Source: SZAS-103 sp036496805 | GTDB lineage: Bacteria > Pseudomonadota > Gammaproteobacteria > Xanthomonadales > Xanthomonadaceae | Length of the DNA: 64,000 bases | Direction of reading: 5' to 3' | NCBI GenBank assembly: GCA_036496805.1 | Contig: DASXKN010000028.1 | Location: 1 to 64,000, forward strand | Shown: positions 16,379 to 26,020 of the stretch, piece after piece | How positions within the stretch are numbered: position 1 is the first letter of the stretch | Layout: each line of letters opens with the position of its first letter | Program-made: the position numbers and the translations under genes | The notes under the pieces: generated by a model | Told to the model about the DNA's origin: nothing | The model's input: only the letters and a program-made list of their open reading frames with translations | The model's database searches: none

Positions 16379-17428
16379 ATGGCCAACCCCATCACCAGCC
16401 TCGACCCGCGTGCCCGCGGCCTGTTGCGCAGCCTGATCGCGCAATACATCCGCGACGGCGAGCCGGTCGGCTCACGCACCCTGGCCAAGCATTCCGGGCT
16501 GGACGTGAGCCCGGCGACGATCCGCAACATCATGGCCGACCTCGAGGACATCGGCCTGGTCGCCGCGCCGCACACCTCGGCCGGACGGGTGCCGACCGCG
16601 CAGGGCTATCGCGTCTTCGTCGACTCGCTGCTGCAGGTGCAGCCCCTGGGCGATGCCGACATGTCGCGGCTGCGCGCCAGCGTGAACCCCGGCGCGGGCA
16701 CCCAGGCGCTGCTCACCAATGCCTCGCAACTGCTTTCGGCGATGAGCCATTTCGTCGGCGTGGTGACGGTGCCGCGGCGCGAGCAGTTCGCCTTCAAGCA
16801 CATCGACTTCGTGCCGCTCGACGCCCAGCGGGTGCTGGTGATCCTGGTGTTCACCGACAACGAAGTACAGAACCGCATCATCACCACGCGCCGCGCCTAC
16901 ACGCCGTCCGAGCTGGAGCAGACCGCCAACTACCTCAACGCGCACTTCGCCGGCCGCCCGCTGCGCGAGATCCACGCCACCCTGATGCGCGAGCTGCGCG
17001 ACACCCGCTCCGCGATGGAGCGCGTGCTGGGCGCGGCGATGGAAATGGCCGAACACGCCCTCGACCCGGGCGACGAGGACGTGCTGCTGGCCGGCCAGAC
17101 CCGGTTGATGGGCGTGCAGGACCTGTCCGACGTGGAGCGCCTGCGCGAGCTGTTCGATGCTTTCTCGCGCAAGCGCGAAATCCTGCAATTGCTGGAGCGC
17201 TGCATCCATGCCCAGGGTGTGCGCATCTTCATCGGCGAGGAGACCGGGCTGGCCTCGCTGGACGCCTGCACGGTCGTCACCGCGCCGTATTCGGCCGACG
17301 GCAAGGTGCTGGGCGTGCTCGGCGTGATCGGCCCGACCCGGATGGCGTACGAGCGGGTGATCCCGATGGTGCAGGCCACGGCCGACCTGCTGGGAGCCGC
17401 CTTGAATCCCGGCGCGTCGTCCCCATAG
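16379..17428 (+). CDS. hrcA: Heat-inducible transcriptional repressor HrcA
   Basis: A 349-residue repressor starting MANPITSLDPRARGLLRSLI. The N-terminal winged helix (YIRDGEPVGSRTLAKHSGLD, SPATIRNIMADLEDIGL) binds the CIRCE operator; the GAF-like dimerisation domain follows (VVTVPRREQFAFKHIDFV). HrcA represses groESL and sometimes dnaK operons. ATG 16379 is the family start; the longer frame upstream runs into recN on the other strand. It leads the hrcA-grpE-dnaK-dnaJ block. No CIRCE is visible in the window, so its target is probably groESL elsewhere. Confidence 0.95.
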   Translation: MANPITSLDPRARGLLRSLIAQYIRDGEPVGSRTLAKHSGLDVSPATIRNIMADLEDIGLVAAPHTSAGRVPTAQGYRVFVDSLLQVQPLGDADMSRLRASVNPGAGTQALLTNASQLLSAMSHFVGVVTVPRREQFAFKHIDFVPLDAQRVLVILVFTDNEVQNRIITTRRAYTPSELEQTANYLNAHFAGRPLREIHATLMRELRDTRSAMERVLGAAMEMAEHALDPGDEDVLLAGQTRLMGVQDLSDVERLRELFDAFSRKREILQLLERCIHAQGVRIFIGEETGLASLDACTVVTAPYSADGKVLGVLGVIGPTRMAYERVIPMVQATADLLGAALNPGASSP

Positions 17429-17544
17429 ACCGGCCATGGGTTCCGGTACGCCGGACCCTCCCGTTTCACAAGCCCGGACAAGCCAATCCCATGAATCCCC
17501 TGTGGCGGCGGTTCGCGTCGTCGCGGACCCCAAAGGTATCGAGC

Positions 17545-18069
17545 ATGCAGACCACCGAATCGCATCCGGACGCCGACGCGTCCGCCCTCCCGCCGGAGAT
17601 CGAGGCGCTCCTCACCGAGCGCGACACGGCCCTGGCCGACCTGGCGCGGCTGCGCGAGGAATTCCTGCGCGAGCACGCCGAGCTGGAGAACACCCGCAAG
17701 CGCCAGGCGCGCGAAGTGGAGCAGAGCCGCAAGTTCGCCAACGAGCGCCTGCTGGGCAGCCTGCTGCCGGTTTTCGACAGCCTCGAGGCCGGCATTGCCG
17801 CTGCCCACGGCGAATCGGCGCAGGTCCGCGAGGGACTGGAGCTGACGCTGCGCCAGTTGACCAAGGTGGCAGCGGAGAACGGCCTGGTCGTGGTCGATCC
17901 CCAGGGACAGCCCTTCAACCCGGACCAGCACCAGGCCATCGCGATGGCGCCGGCCGCCGTCGGGCAGGCGCCGAACACGATTACCCAGGTCCACCAGAAG
18001 GGTTACCTGCTCAACGAGCGCCTGCTGCGTCCGGCGCTGGTGATCGTCGCGAAGTCCGAGCACGACTGA
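17545..18069 (+). CDS. grpE: Nucleotide exchange factor GrpE
   Basis: A 174-residue cochaperone. It has the long N-terminal coiled coil (EALLTERDTALADLARLREE...) and the C-terminal beta domain with GLVVVDPQGQPFNPDQHQAI and TITQVHQKGYLLNERLLRPA. It releases ADP from DnaK. The start MQTTESHPDADASALPPEIE at ATG 17545 is preferred over the in-frame ATG 17491, whose product would add a basic, non-conserved tail; AAAGG lies upstream of 17545. It lies 116 bases after hrcA and in front of dnaK. Confidence 0.94.
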   Translation: MQTTESHPDADASALPPEIEALLTERDTALADLARLREEFLREHAELENTRKRQAREVEQSRKFANERLLGSLLPVFDSLEAGIAAAHGESAQVREGLELTLRQLTKVAAENGLVVVDPQGQPFNPDQHQAIAMAPAAVGQAPNTITQVHQKGYLLNERLLRPALVIVAKSEHD

Positions 18070-18105
18070 ACCTGAAATTTCCTGCGCGCGCTGGCCTGCA
18101 ACCTG

Positions 18106-18133
18106 CTTGAAACCTGCGCCGCAACCCCCAACA
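18106..18133 (+). promoter_or_regulatory. Candidate sigma-32 (heat-shock) promoter of dnaK
   Basis: CTTGAAA (18106-18112) is followed after 13 bases by CCCCAACA (18126-18133). This fits the RpoH consensus CTTGAAA-N(11-16)-CCCCATNT in the -35 and in the C-run of the -10. It lies 52 bases before the dnaK start. Confidence 0.6.
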
Positions 18134-18185
18134 AGAAAGCCATCCGCGGTCGCACCGGCCGCCTGACATTTTGAGGAGAACACAC

Positions 18186-20102
<1,917 letters not shown>

Positions 20103-20109
20103 GCGTTGT

Positions 20110-20134
20110 CTCCCGGCGCCGTGCGCCGGGAGAT
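20110..20134 (+). terminator. Hairpin after dnaK
   Basis: TCTCCCGGCGC (20110-20120) pairs perfectly with GCGCCGGGAGA (20124-20134) around a three-base loop, seven bases after the dnaK stop. No T-tract follows, so it may attenuate transcription or stabilise the mRNA rather than terminate fully. Confidence 0.6.
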
Positions 20135-20212
20135 AAAGCCCGTGTTCGAGCAGCATCTGATTGATGCCGCCCAACGCGGGCTTGGGGGAAGGCGAGTCGG
20201 AGTGGTGGGCTC

Positions 20213-20788
20213 ATGGAAAAAGGCAGGCTCGAGGCGTTCAGCGACGGCGTGATCGCGGTGATCATCACGATCATGGTGCTGGAGATGCACGCCCCGCATG
20301 CGCCGACTTGGGAAGCGCTGGCGGAGATCTGGCCGACCTTCCTCTGCTACGTGTTGAGCTTTGTCTACGTCGGTATCTACTGGAACAACCACCATCACAT
20401 GCTGCGCGCGACCGAAAAGGTCGATGGCAGCGTGTTGTGGGCGAACCTGCACCTGCTTTTCTGGCTGTCGCTGATTCCTTTCGTGACTGGCTGGATGGGC
20501 GAGAACCATTTCGCGGCGCTGCCGACGGCGATGTACGGCGGCGTGCTGCTGATGGCAGCGGTGGCGTACTGGACCCTGCAGCAGCGCCTCCTGTGCGTGC
20601 CGGACCAGGACCCGTTGCTGGGACGCGCGATCGGCAGCGATTTCAAGGGCAGGCTATCGCCCCTGGTCTACGCGATCGCCATCGCTTCGGTGCTGATCAG
20701 TCCGTGGATCGCGTGTGCGCTGTATGCACTCGTCGCGCTGGTCTGGCTCGTGCCCGACCGGCGCATCGAGGAACGGATTGCCGAGTGA
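20213..20788 (+). CDS. TMEM175-family (DUF1211) potassium channel-like membrane protein
   Basis: A 191-residue membrane protein whose first helix carries the TMEM175 hallmark (RLEAFSDGVIAVIITIMVLE, with the FSD motif). Six helices are apparent, ending in IACALYALVALVWLVPDRRI. Bacterial TMEM175 proteins form tetrameric potassium-permeable channels gated by layers of hydrophobic residues. It sits between dnaK and dnaJ, which are normally adjacent in this bacterial order, so it looks like an insertion. Whether it is heat-shock regulated is unknown. Confidence 0.88.
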   Translation: MEKGRLEAFSDGVIAVIITIMVLEMHAPHAPTWEALAEIWPTFLCYVLSFVYVGIYWNNHHHMLRATEKVDGSVLWANLHLLFWLSLIPFVTGWMGENHFAALPTAMYGGVLLMAAVAYWTLQQRLLCVPDQDPLLGRAIGSDFKGRLSPLVYAIAIASVLISPWIACALYALVALVWLVPDRRIEERIAE

Positions 20789-20914
20789 ACGGGCGGCCCC
20801 GACGGCCGCTTCCCGATCCAGTGGTCCGGGCAGTCGCAAGGGAAAATTTGAAAGTGCGGTCAGGATGACCGCTTCTGGATGTCTGCGATCGTGGATGATC
20901 GCCCAAGGAACCCA

Positions 20915-22042
20915 ATGAGCAAGCGCGACTATTACGAAGTCCTCGGCGTTGCCAAGAACGCGAACGACGAGGAGCTGAAGAAGGCCTACCGCCGGCTGGC
21001 GATGAAGCACCATCCGGACCGCAATCCGGGCGACGCCGCTTCGGAGGCCAGCTTCAAGGAATGCAAGGAAGCCTACGAAGTCCTGTCCGACCAGGCCAAG
21101 CGCAGTGCCTACGACCAGCGCGGCCACGCGGCCTTCGAGCACGGTTTCGGCGGACCGGGTGCGGGTCCGGGCTTCGCCGACGTCGGCGACATTTTCGGCG
21201 ATATCTTCGGCGACATCTTCGGTGGTGGTCGCGGACGCCAGGCGCAGCGGCGCGGCAATGACCTGCGCTACGGGCTGGAACTGGATCTCGAGGAAGCCGT
21301 CTTCGGCATCGAACGCAAGATCGACATCGCCACGCTCATCGATTGCCGCATCTGCACCGGTACGGGTTCTTCCGACGGCAAGCTTGAAACCTGCTCGACC
21401 TGCCGCGGCCAGGGCCGCGTACGACTGCAGCAGGGCATCTTCTCGCTGCAGCAGGCATGTCCGAGCTGCAGCGGCCGCGGCCGCACCATCGCCAGTCCCT
21501 GCAAGGCCTGCCATGGCGAAGGCCGTGCCGAGGACGTCAAGACCTTGTCGGTGAAGATTCCCGCCGGCGTCGACACCGGCGACCGCATCCGCCTGCAGGG
21601 CGAGGGCGAGGCCGGACCCGCGGGCTCGCCGCCGGGAGACCTCTACGTCGAAGTCCACGTGCGCGAGCACTCGATCTTCAGGCGCGACGGCGACGATCTG
21701 CATTGCGAAGTGCCGATCCGCATCTCGCAGGCCGCGCTCGGCGACACCGTGCGCGTGCCCACGCTCAACGGCGAGGCCGAGATCAAGATTCCCGCCGAAA
21801 CCCAGACCGGCAAGATGTTCCGCCTGCGCGGCAAGGGCGTGAAGTCCGTGCGCAGTCGCGGACCCGGCGACCTGCTGTGCCGCGCGGTGGTCGAGACGCC
21901 GGTCAACCTCACCGCGCGCCAGCGCGAGCTGCTCAACGAGTTCGAGGCTACCTTCCAGGGCGAGGAGGCGCGTCGCCACTCGCCGCGCAGCAGCACCTTC
22001 TTCGACAGCGTGAAGGCGGTGTGGGAGCGCATGAAGAGCTGA
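20915..22042 (+). CDS. dnaJ: Chaperone DnaJ (Hsp40)
   Basis: A 375-residue type I Hsp40: J domain (RDYYEVLGVAKNANDEELKK, HPD in MKHHPDRNPGD), a Gly/Phe-rich linker (FGGPGAGPGF, FGGGRGRQ), four zinc-binding CxxCxGxG repeats (CRICTGTG, CSTCRGQG, CPSCSGRG, CKACHGEG) and the C-terminal substrate domain. It stimulates DnaK ATPase and delivers clients. ATG 20915 has AAGGAA upstream and gives the conserved MSKRDYYEVLG start; the in-frame ATG 20879 is unlikely. Confidence 0.97.
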   Translation: MSKRDYYEVLGVAKNANDEELKKAYRRLAMKHHPDRNPGDAASEASFKECKEAYEVLSDQAKRSAYDQRGHAAFEHGFGGPGAGPGFADVGDIFGDIFGDIFGGGRGRQAQRRGNDLRYGLELDLEEAVFGIERKIDIATLIDCRICTGTGSSDGKLETCSTCRGQGRVRLQQGIFSLQQACPSCSGRGRTIASPCKACHGEGRAEDVKTLSVKIPAGVDTGDRIRLQGEGEAGPAGSPPGDLYVEVHVREHSIFRRDGDDLHCEVPIRISQAALGDTVRVPTLNGEAEIKIPAETQTGKMFRLRGKGVKSVRSRGPGDLLCRAVVETPVNLTARQRELLNEFEATFQGEEARRHSPRSSTFFDSVKAVWERMKS

Positions 22043-22123
22043 TCGTGCGTTCGTCCCTGTGCAAATCCGGCGCGACCGGCGTGTGATCGTCGTACACTCT
22101 TCGCGACCTCCGCGGAGTCGAAC

Positions 22124-22618
22124 ATGAATGCGTTGCTGGAACAGGTGATGGGCGCGATCGACCCCTCGGTGGTCCAGCAACTCGCCGCCCGCATGGGCGT
22201 CCCGGCGGACGAGGCGGAGGACGCGATCGGCCACGCGATGCCGGCGATGCTCGACGCCTTCAGCCGGCATGCCGGTTCTCCAGGCGGCGCCGATGCGATC
22301 CATGTCGCCGCGCAGCAGTTGCTCGGTTCCGGCGCCGGCGATGCGAATGTGCAGGGCCTGCTCGGACGCATCTTCAGCAGCCCGCAGGGCAGCGCGTTGC
22401 AGGGACTGTCGGCGGCCGCGGAGCTTCCCGACGAACACGTGCAACACCTGCTGTCCGTGCTCGGGCCGGTGATCCTCTCGGCGATCGGCCAGCACGCGGC
22501 GCAAACCGGCACGAATGCGCAGGGACTCGAACAGGTCCTGGGTGCGGCCGCACAACACGCACAGTCGCAGGGCGGCGGCATCAGCGGCCTGCTTGGCTCC
22601 CTGTTCGGTCAGTACTGA
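22124..22618 (+). CDS. DUF937 family protein
   Basis: A 164-residue protein rich in Ala, Gly, Gln and Leu. The pattern MNALLEQVMGAIDPSVVQQL, GVPADEAEDAIGHAMPAMLDAF, then VLGPVILSAIGQHA and ending GGGISGLLGSLFGQY is characteristic of the DUF937 (YidB-like) family. The function is unknown. It is cytoplasmic by appearance and has its own TACACT-type -10 about 30 bases upstream. It lies six bases before dapB. Confidence 0.8.
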   Translation: MNALLEQVMGAIDPSVVQQLAARMGVPADEAEDAIGHAMPAMLDAFSRHAGSPGGADAIHVAAQQLLGSGAGDANVQGLLGRIFSSPQGSALQGLSAAAELPDEHVQHLLSVLGPVILSAIGQHAAQTGTNAQGLEQVLGAAAQHAQSQGGGISGLLGSLFGQY

Positions 22619-22624
22619 ATCGCG

Positions 22625-23347
22625 ATGACGACCAGGGCTCCCATCCGTTTGCTCATCCACGGCGCTTCCGGACGCATGGGCCGCGCCTTGCTGCGACTGG
22701 CCGCAGCCGATGCGCGCTTCGCGGTAGCCGGCGCGGTCACGCGCGCGGGCGGCAACATCGGCGGCGTGCGCGCGCTGCCATCGGAGCGCATGGCGTCGGC
22801 GATGCCGTTCGACGTGCTGGTCGATTTCAGCCTGCCCGGCGCGTTCGATGCCGCGCTGGAAGTCTGCCTGCAACGCGGCTGCGCGCTGGTGTCGGGCACG
22901 ACTGGTCTGTCGAATGCTCAGCGCAATGCCTTCGCCGCTGCCTCACGATCGATTCCGATCCTGTGGTCGGCGAACTTCAGCCTGGGCGTGGCGGTGCTGA
23001 ACGAACTCGTCGCGCGCGCCGCGAAAGCGCTGCCCGGCTGGGACTGCCATGTGATCGAGACCCACCACACCCAGAAGCGCGACGCGCCCTCGGGTACCGC
23101 GCTCGCCCTGGGCGAGACGATCGCCGGCGCACGCGGCGCTTCGCCCCACTACGTGAGCCTGCGTGCGGGCGACGTCGTCGGCGAGCACGTCGTGCAGTTC
23201 ACCGGCATCGGCGAACGCCTGGAGCTGGTGCATCGTGCCGGCGACCGCGACATCTTCGTGCGCGGCGCCCTCGAGGCCACCGCGCGCATCGGGCGCCGTG
23301 GGCCTGGCCTGTACTCGCTCGGCGGACTGCTGCTCGGCGAATCGTGA
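22625..23347 (+). CDS. dapB: 4-Hydroxy-tetrahydrodipicolinate reductase DapB
   Basis: A 240-residue Rossmann enzyme starting MTTRAPIRLLIHGASGRMGR (GxxGxxG dinucleotide site). VLVDFSLPGAFDAAL, GTTGLS and the catalytic/substrate motif ETHHTQKRDAPSGTA are all present. It reduces hydroxy-tetrahydrodipicolinate in lysine and diaminopimelate synthesis. It is slightly shorter than the usual ~270 residues in the region after the first Rossmann helix. The neighbourhood dnaJ-dapB-carA is conserved in Xanthomonas. Confidence 0.95.
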   Translation: MTTRAPIRLLIHGASGRMGRALLRLAAADARFAVAGAVTRAGGNIGGVRALPSERMASAMPFDVLVDFSLPGAFDAALEVCLQRGCALVSGTTGLSNAQRNAFAAASRSIPILWSANFSLGVAVLNELVARAAKALPGWDCHVIETHHTQKRDAPSGTALALGETIAGARGASPHYVSLRAGDVVGEHVVQFTGIGERLELVHRAGDRDIFVRGALEATARIGRRGPGLYSLGGLLLGES

Positions 23348-23374
23348 CTTGCTAGCGACGGGTGGCCGGCCCGG

Positions 23375-23842
23375 TCAATGCGACGCGGCAGCAGGCGGCG
23401 TGTATTCGCAACTCGCACCGGCGGGCGTAGTCTCGAAGCTGAGGTTCATCGTCATCGACTGGCCGTGGACGTTCCCGGCCGCGCTGATGTTCACGTGCGA
23501 GCCGCCGCCGGCCTTCGCCTCGAAGCTGCCGTCGCCGGCGAGCGACATCTGGCCGCTGCAGGCGTAGTGGAAGCTGCCGCTGGCGCCGTTGATCCTGTAG
23601 TCGGTGACCGTGCAGTCCTTGTTGCGCTGGGACTGCCGCACGATGTCGCGCGCGTCGTGCTGCTTGGACACGCAGATGTCCTTGCTGAAGGTCTGCGCGG
23701 GGATGTTCATCTGCACGTTGGCGATCTGCATCCTGATCGATGCCGACATGTGCATCATGTCGCCCGGTTCGGCCAGGGCCAGTGACGGGGCCGTTGCCAG
23801 CATGGAGGCGAGGGCGGCGATGCGGAGCGGATGGGATTTCAT
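23375..23842 (-). CDS. Secreted DUF3617-type protein
   Basis: A 155-residue protein with a signal peptide (HPLRIAALASMLATAPSLAL, cleavage near AEPGD). The body has the DUF3617-like arrangement of an early VCVSK/ICVSK cysteine, NKDCTVTDYRINGASGSFHY, AC and a final cysteine (ASCEYTPP), giving four cysteines that may form two disulfides in the periplasm. The function is unknown. It converges on dapB and follows the oxygenase gene on the same strand. Confidence 0.65.
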   Translation of the reverse strand: MKSHPLRIAALASMLATAPSLALAEPGDMMHMSASIRMQIANVQMNIPAQTFSKDICVSKQHDARDIVRQSQRNKDCTVTDYRINGASGSFHYACSGQMSLAGDGSFEAKAGGGSHVNISAAGNVHGQSMTMNLSFETTPAGASCEYTPPAAASH

Positions 23843-23931
23843 GCGGATTCCTGTGGTCGGGAAGTGGTCGGACGCGCCACCTTAGCCGCGCCATGCGGAT
23901 TTCGCCAATGGCCCGGGTGCCGTCGACGCGG

Positions 23932-24651
23932 TCAGTCGTCGTGCGCCTTGTTGACGTCGCGGCCCGCGCCGAAACGCTTGTCCAGCGATCCCAGCAGGCG
24001 CTTGAACCAGTGCGTGACCCGGCCACGTTTCTGCTTGCGCCGCAGTTCGTCCTCGCTGGTCAGCCAGGCCACCTGCACGACCATGCGTTCGCCCTCGTGC
24101 GGCAGGTGGCCGTGGAAGGAGTTGTCGGCGCGCTTGAAGGCGGCGAGGTTGCCGTACACCGGCGCCAGCTCAGGCGCGACCAGCGATTCGATGTCGTCGA
24201 TGCGCCCGAGGAAGCGCAGGCAGCCCGGGCTGCCATGCGGCCAGTCGCTGTTGAGGTAGACCAGGGCCGTGAGCACCTTCGAGCGGCTGTCGGTATGGAT
24301 CGTGCCGTGGCGGCGGTTCAGGCGCGAGCACAGGGTGACCAATGCCGGCAGTTTCGACATCGAGGGCACGCCAAGTTTCTCGCCGAGCGAGTCCGCGAAA
24401 GCCGGCGAGGTGATCTCGCCGACCAGCTGGTTGACGCTGGGACCACAGTCCCCGGCCTTGTGCGGGAAGAACCCGGCTTCGGGGTAACGCGGGAAATCGT
24501 TTTGCAGCCGCTCGCGCGCATCCGGCCTGAGCATGTCCGCGGCGACCAGGAACGAAAACGGCTCGTGGCGGACGCTGGTGCCGGGATCGTCGAGGTGAGC
24601 CGCCAGCAGCAGGGATTCCCCGGCCGGATCGGTGCTGGGTACGGCGTTCAT
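23932..24651 (-). CDS. 2-Oxoglutarate/Fe(II)-dependent oxygenase family protein
   Basis: A 239-residue protein. The double-stranded beta-helix iron site is visible: HTDSRSKVLTALVYLN gives the HxD pair and NSFHGHLPHEGERMVVQVAW gives the distal His and the Arg that holds 2-oxoglutarate. It resembles proline-hydroxylase-like enzymes (2OG-FeII_Oxy). The substrate is unknown. ATG 24651 gives MNAVPSTDPAGESLLLAAHL; it is divergent from carA with a gap of about 165 bases. The C-terminal tail is basic (KQKRGRVTHWFKRLL). Confidence 0.75.
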   Translation of the reverse strand: MNAVPSTDPAGESLLLAAHLDDPGTSVRHEPFSFLVAADMLRPDARERLQNDFPRYPEAGFFPHKAGDCGPSVNQLVGEITSPAFADSLGEKLGVPSMSKLPALVTLCSRLNRRHGTIHTDSRSKVLTALVYLNSDWPHGSPGCLRFLGRIDDIESLVAPELAPVYGNLAAFKRADNSFHGHLPHEGERMVVQVAWLTSEDELRRKQKRGRVTHWFKRLLGSLDKRFGAGRDVNKAHDD

Positions 24652-24686
24652 GGCCCGGATTTTAGTCGCCGCATCGAGGGATTCGA

Positions 24687-24716
24687 TTGGACAGTACCAC
24701 CCCGGACCTTTATCAT
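24687..24716 (+). promoter_or_regulatory. Candidate sigma-70 promoter of carA
   Basis: TTGGAC (24687-24692) and TATCAT (24711-24716) are separated by 18 bases, about 100 bases before the carA GTG. The leader contains a GC-rich short palindrome (GACGCCGCCTGCGGCGTC) just upstream of the start codon that could affect translation. Confidence 0.5.
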
Positions 24717-24816
24717 TCCTTCTCGCCCCACACCCTTCTTTCCGGCATCGCCAACGACGCCGGACGTGAAGCCCTGTACCTGACGCCGCCTGCGGCGTCC
24801 CATCCGAGGCGAAGAC

Positions 24817-25986
24817 GTGACCCGAACCGGATTCCTTGCGCTCGAAGACGGCACCGTATTCGAGGGCATTGCCGTGGGCGCAGATGGCCACAGCGTCGGC
24901 GAGGTGGTGTTCAACACCGCGATGACGGGTTACCAGGAAATCCTGACCGACCCGTCCTACGCCCGCCAACTGGTCACGCTGACCTATCCGCACATCGGCA
25001 ACACCGGCTGTACCCACGAGGACGACGAGGCGCGCCGCGTCTGGTCCGCCGGCCTGATCGTGCGCGACGTGCCGCGCCGTCCGAGCAACTGGCGCAGCCA
25101 GGTGGCGCTGCCCGAATGGCTGGCCGCGCGCGGCGTGGTCGCGCTGGCCGGCATCGATACCCGCAAGCTGACGCGCCTGCTGCGCGATCGTGGCGCGCAG
25201 AACGGCTGCCTGGTCGGCGGCGACGGCCTCGACCGCGAACATGCGATCGAGGCCGCGCGCAAGTTCCCCGGCCTCAACGGCATGGACCTCGCGAAGGAAG
25301 TCAGCACGACCCAGGCCTACGCCTGGAAGGAAGGCTCGCTGGACATGGACAGCGGCGTGTTCGCCCACGTCGAGCCGCAGGCTTCGATGACGAAGTTGCA
25401 CGTCGTCGCCTACGACTTCGGCGTGAAGCGCAACATCCTGCGCCTGATGGCCGACCGCGGCTGCCGCATCACCGTCGTGCCGGCGCAGACCAGCGCCGAA
25501 CAGGTATTCGCACTGAAACCCGACGGGGTGTTCCTCTCCAACGGCCCCGGCGATCCGGCGCCCTGCGATTACGCGATCGCGGCGATCCGCGAATTCGTCG
25601 CGCGCAGGATCCCGACCTTCGGCATCTGCCTCGGCCACCAGTTGCTCGCGCTCGCGATCGGCGCGCGCACGCTGAAGATGAAGTTCGGCCACCACGGCGG
25701 CAACCATCCGGTGCAGGATCTCGCCCCGGACGATCGGGGCCGACGCAGGGTCTTCATCACCGCGCAGAACCACGGGTTCGCGGTCGATGAGCCGACCCTG
25801 CCGGCAAACGCGCGCGTCACCCATCGCTCGCTGTTCGACGGCAGCAACCAGGGCATCGAATTGATCGACGCGCCGGCTTTCTCGTTCCAGGGCCACCCGG
25901 AAGCATCGCCGGGGCCGCACGATATCGGCGGCCTGTTCGACCGCTTCGTCGCCTCGATGCGGATGAGTCGCGCGGACGCGGCGTGA
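24817..25986 (+). CDS. carA: Carbamoyl-phosphate synthase small subunit CarA
   Basis: A 389-residue glutaminase subunit starting at GTG 24817 (TRTGFLALEDGTVFEGIAVG). The class I amidotransferase site is intact: FGICLGHQLLAL holds the nucleophilic Cys and FQGHPEASPGPHDIGG supplies His and Glu. It hydrolyses glutamine and channels ammonia to CarB for arginine and pyrimidine synthesis. It is separated from carB by an unrelated membrane protein. Confidence 0.97.
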   Translation: MTRTGFLALEDGTVFEGIAVGADGHSVGEVVFNTAMTGYQEILTDPSYARQLVTLTYPHIGNTGCTHEDDEARRVWSAGLIVRDVPRRPSNWRSQVALPEWLAARGVVALAGIDTRKLTRLLRDRGAQNGCLVGGDGLDREHAIEAARKFPGLNGMDLAKEVSTTQAYAWKEGSLDMDSGVFAHVEPQASMTKLHVVAYDFGVKRNILRLMADRGCRITVVPAQTSAEQVFALKPDGVFLSNGPGDPAPCDYAIAAIREFVARRIPTFGICLGHQLLALAIGARTLKMKFGHHGGNHPVQDLAPDDRGRRRVFITAQNHGFAVDEPTLPANARVTHRSLFDGSNQGIELIDAPAFSFQGHPEASPGPHDIGGLFDRFVASMRMSRADAA

Positions 25987-26020
25987 TGGACCTGGTTCGC
26001 CCACGCCGGAGCCGGACCCC

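Noticed and set aside
16228..18185. CIRCE operator for HrcA
   Set aside because: No TTAGCACTC-N9-GAGTGCTAA-like repeat was found; the dnaK upstream region instead fits a sigma-32 promoter.
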